Below are positions 1 through 7,152 of a stretch of 8,736 nucleotides of DNA, piece after piece. The notes beneath the pieces are model-generated. The model did not search any database and was not told the DNA's origin. It saw only the letters and a program-made list of their open reading frames with translations. Origin of the DNA: PALSA-607 sp036510735 (GTDB taxonomy: Bacteria > Actinomycetota > Actinomycetes > Acidothermales > Acidothermaceae); assembly GCA_036510735.1 (NCBI GenBank), contig DATCDK010000227.1:1-8736 (forward strand). The letters are read 5' to 3'. The position numbers and the translations under genes were made by a program. Numbering within the stretch: position 1 is the first letter of the stretch; each line of letters begins with the position of its first letter.

Positions 1-61
1 CCGGTAGTCCTTCGGACACCGATCGGGTCCGACGACCTCAGCTTTCAGGAGTAAGCAGCAG
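1..61 (+). other. Leader / intergenic region before rpsK, with small hairpin and Shine-Dalgarno
   Basis: No gene is recognisable in these bases. In the usual operon order this would be the gap between rpsM (S13) and rpsK. The TAG at 5-7 might be the rpsM stop, but too little sequence remains to identify that gene. Bases 2-21 can fold into an 8-bp stem (CGGT/ACCG plus GTCC/GGAC) with one bulged A and a 3-base loop. The AGGAG at 47-51 lies 10 bases before the rpsK ATG and is a plausible ribosome binding site. Any regulatory role for the hairpin is a guess. Confidence 0.5.
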
Positions 62-472
62 ATGCCACCGAAGACGCGCCAACAAGGCGCCGGCGCGAAG
101 AAAGTGCGCCGCAAAGAAAAGAAGAACGTGGCCCACGGCCATGCTCACATCAAGAGCACGTTCAACAACACGATCGTGTCGATCACTGATCCGACCGGTG
201 CGGTGATCGCGTGGGCGAGCGCCGGCCACGTCGGCTTCAAGGGTTCGCGCAAGTCGACCCCCTTCGCCGCCCAGATGGCCGCTGAGTCAGCCGGCCGCAG
301 GGCGCAGGAGCACGGCATGCGCAAGGTCGACGTTTTCGTGAAGGGCCCGGGCTCCGGCCGCGAGACCGCGATCCGTTCTTTGCAGGCCGTCGGCCTCGAG
401 GTCGGTTCGATCCAAGACGTCACCCCGGTACCCCACAACGGGTGCCGTCCGCCGAAGCGCCGGAGGGTCTGA
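62..472 (+). CDS. rpsK: 30S ribosomal protein S11 (uS11)
   Basis: This 136-residue protein is a component of the 30S platform, where S11 binds 16S rRNA near the mRNA exit (E-site) region. The S11 signature is visible along the whole length: a basic N-terminal extension (about residues 1-22), the GHAHIKSTFNNTIVSITD segment, the GFKGSRKSTPFAAQ segment, the VKGPGSGRETAIRSL loop and the invariant PVPHNGCRPPKRRRV C-terminus. Length is normal for an actinobacterial S11. The start is set by the ATG at 62 with AGGAG 10 bases upstream. The last codons contain the Shine-Dalgarno of rpsD, and only two bases separate the genes, which suggests translational coupling. It is the first complete gene of the alpha-operon block (rpsK-rpsD-rpoA-rplQ). 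Confidence 0.98.
   Translation: MPPKTRQQGAGAKKVRRKEKKNVAHGHAHIKSTFNNTIVSITDPTGAVIAWASAGHVGFKGSRKSTPFAAQMAAESAGRRAQEHGMRKVDVFVKGPGSGRETAIRSLQAVGLEVGSIQDVTPVPHNGCRPPKRRRV
462..467 (+). promoter_or_regulatory. Shine-Dalgarno of rpsD, inside the end of rpsK
   Basis: GGAGGG lies seven bases before the ATG at 475 and within the last codons of rpsK. It decides the rpsD start at 475 over an in-frame ATG at 442, which lies inside rpsK and would add 11 residues not found in S4 proteins. Confidence 0.8.
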
Positions 473-474
473 CC

Positions 475-1101
475 ATGGCCAGGTACACCGGCCCCGACTG
501 CAAGCGATGCCGTCGGGAGAAGACCAAGCTCTTCCTCAAGGGCGCCAAGTGTGACTCGCCGAAGTGCCCGATCGAGATCCGTCCTTACCCGCCGGGTGAG
601 CACGGTCGCGGTCGCACCAAGGACAGCGAGTACCTGCTGCAGATGCGAGAGAAGCAGAAGTGCGCGCGCATCTACGGCGTCCTCGAGAAGCAGTTCCGCG
701 GTTACTACGAAGAGGCGAGCGGCAAGTCCGGCCGCACCGGCGAGAACCTGCTGCGCATCCTCGAGAGCCGTCTCGACAACGTCGTCTATCGTTCGGGATT
801 TGCGTCCAGTCGTGACCAGGCGCGCCAGTTCGTGCGCCATGGCCACTTCCTGGTCAACGGCCACCGGGTCGACATCCCGAGCTACCGGGTCTCCGAGAGC
901 GACATCGTCGAGGTAGCCGAGAAGTCCCGCGAGCTCGACCCGTTCATCATTGCCCGCGCAGTGGCCGGCGATAAGCCGGCACCGGCGTGGCTCGAAGTAC
1001 TGCCTAGCCGGTTGCGGGTGCTCGTGCATTCGTTGCCGGTCCGTCAGGTCATCGACACTCAGGTGCAAGAGCAGCTGATCGTCGAGTTCTACTCCAAGTA
1101 A
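475..1101 (+). CDS. rpsD: 30S ribosomal protein S4 (uS4), four-cysteine zinc-binding type
   Basis: This 208-residue primary 16S rRNA-binding protein nucleates 30S assembly and lines the mRNA entry channel. The N-terminus has the pattern C9-X2-C12-X13-C26-X4-C31, the 'C+' arrangement that binds zinc in S4 proteins. It is followed by the conserved IRPYPPGEHGRGR segment (about 35-47). The S4 RNA-binding domain (about 97-160) contains ESRLDNVVYRSGFASSRDQAR and the HGHFLVNGHRVDIPSYRV turn. The C-terminal EQLIVEFYSK is typical. The ATG at 475 is two bases after the rpsK stop, with GGAGGG seven bases upstream. In other bacteria S4 can act as a translational repressor of its own operon. No S4 target structure can be assigned here, although a hairpin follows the gene. 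Confidence 0.98.
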   Translation: MARYTGPDCKRCRREKTKLFLKGAKCDSPKCPIEIRPYPPGEHGRGRTKDSEYLLQMREKQKCARIYGVLEKQFRGYYEEASGKSGRTGENLLRILESRLDNVVYRSGFASSRDQARQFVRHGHFLVNGHRVDIPSYRVSESDIVEVAEKSRELDPFIIARAVAGDKPAPAWLEVLPSRLRVLVHSLPVRQVIDTQVQEQLIVEFYSK

Positions 1102-1118
1102 GACCCAGCAAGACACTG

Positions 1119-1147
1119 TCGCGCGCCGGTCAACAACCGGCTCGCGA
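1119..1147 (+). other. Hairpin in the rpsD-rpoA intergenic region
   Basis: The 109-base gap between rpsD and rpoA holds an inverted repeat: GCCGGT (1125-1130) pairs with ACCGGC (1136-1141) around the loop CAACA. After one C/T mismatch, five further pairs (1119-1123 with 1143-1147) extend the stem. No T-run follows, so it is not a classical intrinsic terminator. It may be a processing or partial-termination element, or a protein-binding site. The rest of the gap shows only the rpoA ribosome binding site. Confidence 0.4.
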
Positions 1148-1210
1148 GCGGTGCATGTCCCAACTACTCGCGGCGTCAAATAGCGGTCGCCCCGAGAACC
1201 GGAGGAAATC

Positions 1211-2239
1211 GTGCTCATCGCACAACGCCCAACCATCAGTGAAGACGGCGTCGACGACGTTCGCTCGCGCTTCGTCATCGAGCCCCTCGAGCCAGGCTTC
1301 GGCTACACGCTCGGCAACTCGCTTCGCCGCACCCTGCTGTCGTCGATTCCTGGCGCGGCCGTCACGAGCATTCGCATCGAAGGCGTGCTGCACGAGTTCT
1401 CGACAGTGCCCGGTGTGAAGGAAGACGTCACCGAGATCATCCTGAACATCAAGGAACTCGTCGTCTCCAGCGAGCACGACGAGCCGGTCGTCATGTACCT
1501 GCGCAAGCAGGGCCCTGGCGACGTCACCGCGGCTGACATTGCGCCGCCCGCGGGTGTCGAGGTGCACAACCCCGAGCTGAAGATTGCGACGCTGAACGGC
1601 AAGGGCAAGCTCGAGATCGAGCTGACTGTCGAGCGCGGCCGCGGTTACGTGCAGGCGAACGGGAACAAGCAGCCGAGCCACGAGATCGGCCGTATCCCGA
1701 TCGACTCGATCTACTCCCCGGTCTTGAAGGTGACCTTCAAGGTCGAGGCGACCCGAGTCGAGCAGCGTACGGACTTCGACAAGCTCATCGTGGACGTCGA
1801 AACCAAGCCGTGCATGCGCCCGCGCGACGCCGTTGCCAGTGCTGGCAAGACGCTCGTCGAGTTGTTCGGTCTTGCTCGCGAGCTGAACATCGACGCCGAG
1901 GGCATCGACATCGGTCCTTCACCGACCGACGCCGCACTCGCCGCCGATTTGGCCCTGCCGATCGAAGACCTCAACCTCACTGTGCGGTCGTACAACTGCC
2001 TCAAGCGTGAGGGCATCCACACGGTTGGCGAGTTGGTCTCGCGCAGCGAGGCCGACCTGCTCGACATCCGCAACTTCGGTGCGAAGTCGATCGACGAGGT
2101 CAAGGCCAAGCTCATCGAGATGGGCTTGAACCTGAAGGACGCGCCTCCCGGATTCGACCCGAGCAGCGTTGTCTACGCCGGCGACGATGACGACTTCGAC
2201 GACCAGGACCAGAACTACGCGGAGACCGAACAGCTCTGA
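1211..2239 (+). CDS. rpoA: DNA-directed RNA polymerase subunit alpha
   Basis: This 342-residue alpha subunit's N-terminal domain dimerises and scaffolds beta and beta'. Its C-terminal domain contacts UP elements, activators and sigma. The N-terminal domain (about 1-235) has the assembly motif EPGFGYTLGNSLRRTLLSSIPG (residues 27-48), VPGVKEDV and the KLIVDVETKP segment. The alpha-CTD (about 250-315) has LTVRSYNCLKREGIHTVGEL. R259 aligns with E. coli R265, the key DNA-contacting arginine. A linker rich in Ala/Asp joins the domains, and the tail (about 324-342) is acidic (DDDDFDDQDQ), as is common in Actinobacteria. Translation starts at GTG 1211, chosen because GGAGG at 1201-1205 lies five bases upstream and MLIAQRPT matches the usual actinobacterial start. 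Fourth gene position is conserved: rpsD before, rplQ 58 bases after. Confidence 0.98.
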   Translation: MLIAQRPTISEDGVDDVRSRFVIEPLEPGFGYTLGNSLRRTLLSSIPGAAVTSIRIEGVLHEFSTVPGVKEDVTEIILNIKELVVSSEHDEPVVMYLRKQGPGDVTAADIAPPAGVEVHNPELKIATLNGKGKLEIELTVERGRGYVQANGNKQPSHEIGRIPIDSIYSPVLKVTFKVEATRVEQRTDFDKLIVDVETKPCMRPRDAVASAGKTLVELFGLARELNIDAEGIDIGPSPTDAALAADLALPIEDLNLTVRSYNCLKREGIHTVGELVSRSEADLLDIRNFGAKSIDEVKAKLIEMGLNLKDAPPGFDPSSVVYAGDDDDFDDQDQNYAETEQL

Positions 2240-2297
2240 GTCTGCACAACCGGTTACCCGTGTACTGAAGGAACAGTTGACCTAGGAAGGCCAGGAC

Positions 2298-3047
2298 ATG
2301 CCGACGCCCACGAAGGGACCCCGCCTCGGCGGCGGCTCGTCGCACGAGCGGATCATTCTCGCGAACCTCGCGACCGCGTTGTTCGAGCACGGCCACATCA
2401 CGACGACGCTGGCCAAGGCCAAGCGCCTGCGTCCGGTGGCCGAGCGCCTGGTCACCAAGGCCAAGCGGGGTGACCTGCACTCGCGTCGCCAGGTGATGAC
2501 GGTCGTGCGCGACAAGACGGTCGTGCACGGTCTATTCACCGATATCGGCCCGCGCTACTCCAACCGGCCTGGTGGCTACACCCGCATCGTGAAGCTCGGG
2601 CCGCGCAAGGGCGACAACGCACCCATGGCGGTCATCGAGCTCGTCGAGCCGCTGGCGGAGCAGGTCGTCGCCGAGGCAACCGGGGCAACCCGCCGCGGTG
2701 CCAAGGACCGCGCGACAAAGACGGCGGCGGCCGCGCCGGCAAGCAAGGTGGCGGAGCTCGAGGCTCTCGACGCCAAGGCCCAAGAGGCTGCGGAAGCCGC
2801 CGAGGACGCGGAGGCCGAGGGTGACGTCGAAGCCGCCGGACTGGCAGCTGCCGAAGCTGACGAGGCGGCGGCCCAGGCCGAAGAGCTAGCTGGCGAGATC
2901 GGCGACCCCGAGTCGGCCGAGATCGCTGGCGAGGCCTTGGCGTACGAAGAGATCGCCGACGAAGCTGCCGACGCCGCGAAGAAGGCCGCAGGCACGACCG
3001 ACGAGGTCGGCCCGGCAAACGCCGAAGCCGCCGAGGACGACGCCTGA
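2298..3047 (+). CDS. rplQ: 50S ribosomal protein L17 (bL17) with long acidic alanine-rich C-terminal extension
   Basis: The encoded protein has 249 residues. The L17 core is residues 1 to about 118 (PTPTKGPRLGGGSSHERII, LFEHGHITTTLAKAKRLRPVAE, GGYTRIVKLGPRKGDNAPMAVIELV) and belongs at the base of the 50S subunit near the exit tunnel. After it come a basic, Ala-rich hinge (about 125-150) and then an Ala/Glu/Asp-rich tail to the end. Residues 161-227 contain 23 acidic residues and no Lys, Arg or His. The tail is probably helical or disordered. A C-terminal extension is usual in actinobacterial L17, but from memory those proteins total about 170-200 residues, so this one is long. AGGAAGG at 2284-2290 lies seven bases before the ATG. 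It is the last gene of the ribosomal operon, followed by a strong hairpin. Confidence 0.96.
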   Translation: MPTPTKGPRLGGGSSHERIILANLATALFEHGHITTTLAKAKRLRPVAERLVTKAKRGDLHSRRQVMTVVRDKTVVHGLFTDIGPRYSNRPGGYTRIVKLGPRKGDNAPMAVIELVEPLAEQVVAEATGATRRGAKDRATKTAAAAPASKVAELEALDAKAQEAAEAAEDAEAEGDVEAAGLAAAEADEAAAQAEELAGEIGDPESAEIAGEALAYEEIADEAADAAKKAAGTTDEVGPANAEAAEDDA

Positions 3048-3074
3048 GCAGCAACGACAGCCCGCAAGACATCG

Positions 3075-3114
3075 ACGAGCCCGGCCATCCCAATCATGGG
3101 ATGACCGGGCTCGT
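3075..3114 (+). terminator. Strong hairpin after rplQ, overlapping the truA ATG
   Basis: Two 18-base arms, 3075-3092 and 3097-3114, are complementary around the 4-base loop ATCA. The only exception is one C/A mismatch (3085/3104), which becomes a G-U wobble in the opposite strand's transcript. It begins 28 bases after the rplQ stop and fits an intrinsic-type terminator of the ribosomal operon. The downstream tract (TCGGCTCGTG) is poor in T, as is frequent in high-GC actinobacteria. The right arm contains the candidate truA ATG at 3101, so the stem could also hide that start. Confidence 0.7.
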
Positions 3115-3955
3115 TCGGCTCGTGCGACTGAGGGTCGACTTCGGTTACGACGGCACCGCCTTCTTCGGCTGGGCTCGGCAACCCGGCCTGCGGACAGTGC
3201 AGGGCGTCCTCGAGGCGGCCTTTGCCACGGTGTTGCGCCTGCCGACCCCTCCGCTCGTCACCATCGCGGGCCGCACCGATGCCGGTGTGCATGCGCGCGC
3301 CCAGGTCGCGCACGTCGACGTCCCTGCTGACGTCGACCCGCTGCACGCGATGCTTGCCGGTGATGCCGGGCCGGACGCCGTGGCGCGCCGGCTCAACGGC
3401 GTCCTGGGACTCGACGTCCGCGTGCGATCGGTCACCGTCGCACCCAGCGGTTTCCACGCGCGGTTCGCGGCGTTGAGCAGGCGTTACTCATACCGCGTCG
3501 CCGATCACTGGTTCTTTCCGCCGCGCCGCCATGACACCCTCGCGCATCCGCACCCGCTTGATCTCGAGGCGATGAATGCCGCGGCAGCACTGCTTCTCGG
3601 CGATCACGACTTCGCCGCCTTCTGCCGCCGCCGCGAGGGAGCAACGACGGTGCGAACGCTGCTCGTGCTCGAGTGGGCGCGCGACGACGTCGGAGTTGCG
3701 ATTGCGCGTGTCGAAGCGGACGCGTTCTGCCACTCGATGGTGCGCTCGTTGATCGGCACCTTGCTCGAAGTCGGAGACGGCAAGCGGGACGTCGAGTGGC
3801 CGGCCGCCGTTCTGGCCGGTAGGGACCGATCAGCGGCCGCGCGTGTTGCCGCGGCGCACGCGCTGACGCTCGAGGAGGTCCGCTATCCGCCGGACGCCGA
3901 CTTGTTCGCGCGTACTCAGGTCACGCGGCATCGTCGTGGTCAGATCGATGAGTAG
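3101..3955 (+). CDS. truA: tRNA pseudouridine(38-40) synthase TruA
   Basis: TruA converts uridines 38-40 in the tRNA anticodon stem-loop to pseudouridine. The 284-residue reading has the family landmarks: RLRVDFGYDGTAFFGWARQPG near the N-terminus, the catalytic motif GRTDAGVHA with D60, SRRYSYRV, the DFAAFCRRREGATTVRTL segment and FCHSMVR at 209-215. Length is normal. The start is uncertain. The ATG at 3101 lies in the arm of a hairpin and has no Shine-Dalgarno. In-frame GTG 3122 would begin at VRLRVDFGYDG, exactly where homology to TruA starts (277 residues), and also lacks a clear Shine-Dalgarno. The gene lies 53 bases after rplQ, a common position for truA, and its last 16 bases overlap the 3' end of the opposing gene. 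Confidence 0.95.
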   Translation: MTGLVRLVRLRVDFGYDGTAFFGWARQPGLRTVQGVLEAAFATVLRLPTPPLVTIAGRTDAGVHARAQVAHVDVPADVDPLHAMLAGDAGPDAVARRLNGVLGLDVRVRSVTVAPSGFHARFAALSRRYSYRVADHWFFPPRRHDTLAHPHPLDLEAMNAAAALLLGDHDFAAFCRRREGATTVRTLLVLEWARDDVGVAIARVEADAFCHSMVRSLIGTLLEVGDGKRDVEWPAAVLAGRDRSAAARVAAAHALTLEEVRYPPDADLFARTQVTRHRRGQIDE

Positions 3956-4691
3956 CCCGAGCGCACCAGTTCAGTTCGCAGCTCGTGGCTGCCGTCGGGG
4001 AGCGGCGCCTCGTAGTAGATCCGGTAGCCACCACCCGGTAAGGGAACGACGTCGAGGTATCGGGCGTCACTGACCGGACCATCGGCAGCAGCCGCCAAGG
4101 TGCCGGGTTGCGTCGTCGGTGTCGCAAGGCCAGTGCGCTCGGAGAAGTTTTCCTCCTTGGTCGCCCGCCCGTCGTAGGACGCGCGCCCGTCGGCTAGCAC
4201 GGCCGTGATCCGCGCACCCCTCGCGTCCCACGCGCCGTCGCGGCCCGCCAGTGCGACCGCTCCCCAGGTCCACGTCAGGCCGTCGGTGCTCGTGGCGTAC
4301 CGCGTGTACATGCGGTCCTCCTCGCCGGGCAGCTCCAGCGGGTGGCAACAGATCCAAGCCCGCCACTGCGACCCCTCGCGCCGGATCACCGGGTCCTTGA
4401 CGCCGATCAGTTCGTCGCCGGGAAAGAGCGACCCACGGTCGTCAGCCCCACGCCGTCCCCGCTTCGCGTGATGACGATCTGCGACCCGCGCTTCCCCGCC
4501 GTCCTGATCCGGTAGGCGACGACGAAGCCGCCATCGTCATCGAGTGCCGCGCTTGACGCCCCGACCCAGTTGCCGGGGCCGGGCGCTGGGGCAGGCACGA
4601 CGACGTCGAAATCGGCCGAGCCGGGGCCCGGGAACCTCGCCATGGTGGGCGATCCTGCCACGCTGTGGGCGAACGTCTGGCCGGGAAGCAT
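3940..4691 (-). pseudogene. Disrupted beta-propeller / glycosidase-like gene split in two frames
   Basis: Two adjacent minus-strand frames read as one protein. The 5' part (4691-4407, 94 residues) begins MLPGQTFAH and contains PGPGNWVGASSAALDDDGGFVVAYRIR and QIVITRSGDGVG, then stops at 4409-4407. The 3' part is in the -1 frame and is open from before 4425 to the stop at 3940. It reads LFPGDELIGVKDPVIRREG, WRAWICCHPLELPGEEDRM, WDARGARITAV and DVVPLPGGGYRIYYEA. These blade-like repeats (variants of WR.WICCHP and GGYRIYYEA) resemble GH43-like five-bladed propellers and uncharacterised actinobacterial relatives. The function is not established. GGAGGG (4702-4697) lies five bases before the ATG at 4691, so the gene was once translated; ATG 4643 is an alternative. 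From memory, intact relatives have about 50 more residues at the junction, which suggests an internal deletion with a frameshift. A single-base error or -1 frameshifting are alternatives. There are no signal peptide or membrane segments. Confidence 0.7.
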
Positions 4692-4706
4692 CGCGGCCCT
4701 CCGTGA

Positions 4707-4727
4707 GTTGAGCCTAGGAGACTCAAG
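4707..4727 (+). promoter_or_regulatory. HAIR-type HspR operator upstream of lon
   Basis: GTTGAGC-N7-ACTCAAG matches the HspR-associated inverted repeat CTTGAGT-N7-ACTCAAG. The spacer is exactly seven bases, the right half is perfect and the left half matches at five of seven positions. It lies in the 46-base gap between lon and the divergent gene, and its right arm overlaps the lon Shine-Dalgarno by three bases. HspR is known to repress dnaK, clpB and lon through such sites in Streptomyces, so heat-shock control of lon is likely here. I could not assign -35 or -10 boxes with confidence. Confidence 0.75.
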
Positions 4728-4731
4728 GAGG
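4725..4731 (+). promoter_or_regulatory. Shine-Dalgarno of lon, deciding the start at 4738
   Basis: AAGGAGG lies six bases before the ATG at 4738. The same frame stays open 56 codons further upstream (to 4570), but that stretch runs through the HAIR repeat and the opposing gene and does not resemble a Lon N-terminus, so 4738 is the supported start. Confidence 0.85.
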
Positions 4732-4737
4732 CGGCAC

Positions 4738-7104
<2,367 letters not shown>

Positions 7105-7116
7105 CCATACTCGGGT

Positions 7117-7146
7117 GCGGTCTGGGCCAGTGATGGCCCAGACTGC
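7117..7146 (+). terminator. Hairpin between lon and the ABC-F gene
   Basis: A 13-bp stem (7117-7129 with 7134-7146), perfect except for one G-T wobble, closes the 4-base loop GTGA. It begins 12 bases after the lon stop and is a likely terminator for lon. No T-tract follows. It ends six bases before the GTG start of the next gene, so it may also affect that gene's translation. Confidence 0.65.
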
Positions 7147-7152
7147 ATTCAC

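Noticed and set aside
442..474. Upstream in-frame ATG for rpsD
   Set aside because: It lies inside rpsK. The ATG at 475 has GGAGGG seven bases upstream and gives the canonical MARYTGP start.
145..1278. A 377-codon open frame on the minus strand across rpsK and rpsD
   Set aside because: It is antisense to two certain ribosomal protein genes and its Leu/Arg/Val-rich translation has no recognisable domain. Long antisense frames are expected in GC-rich DNA.
2576..3457. A minus-strand frame of 293 codons antisense to rplQ and truA, with a Ser/Ala-rich translation
   Set aside because: The composition simply mirrors the GCC/GAG-rich codons of the L17 tail and the frame shows no domain.
4570..4737. 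A 56-codon N-terminal extension of lon
   Set aside because: The sequence (PGPGAGAGTTTSKSAEPG...) is unlike Lon, overlaps the opposing gene and the HAIR site, and the strong Shine-Dalgarno points to 4738.
7105..7116. CATACT at 7106-7111 as a -10 box for the ABC-F gene
   Set aside because: No matching -35 at a sensible distance; a single hexamer resemblance is too weak to annotate.
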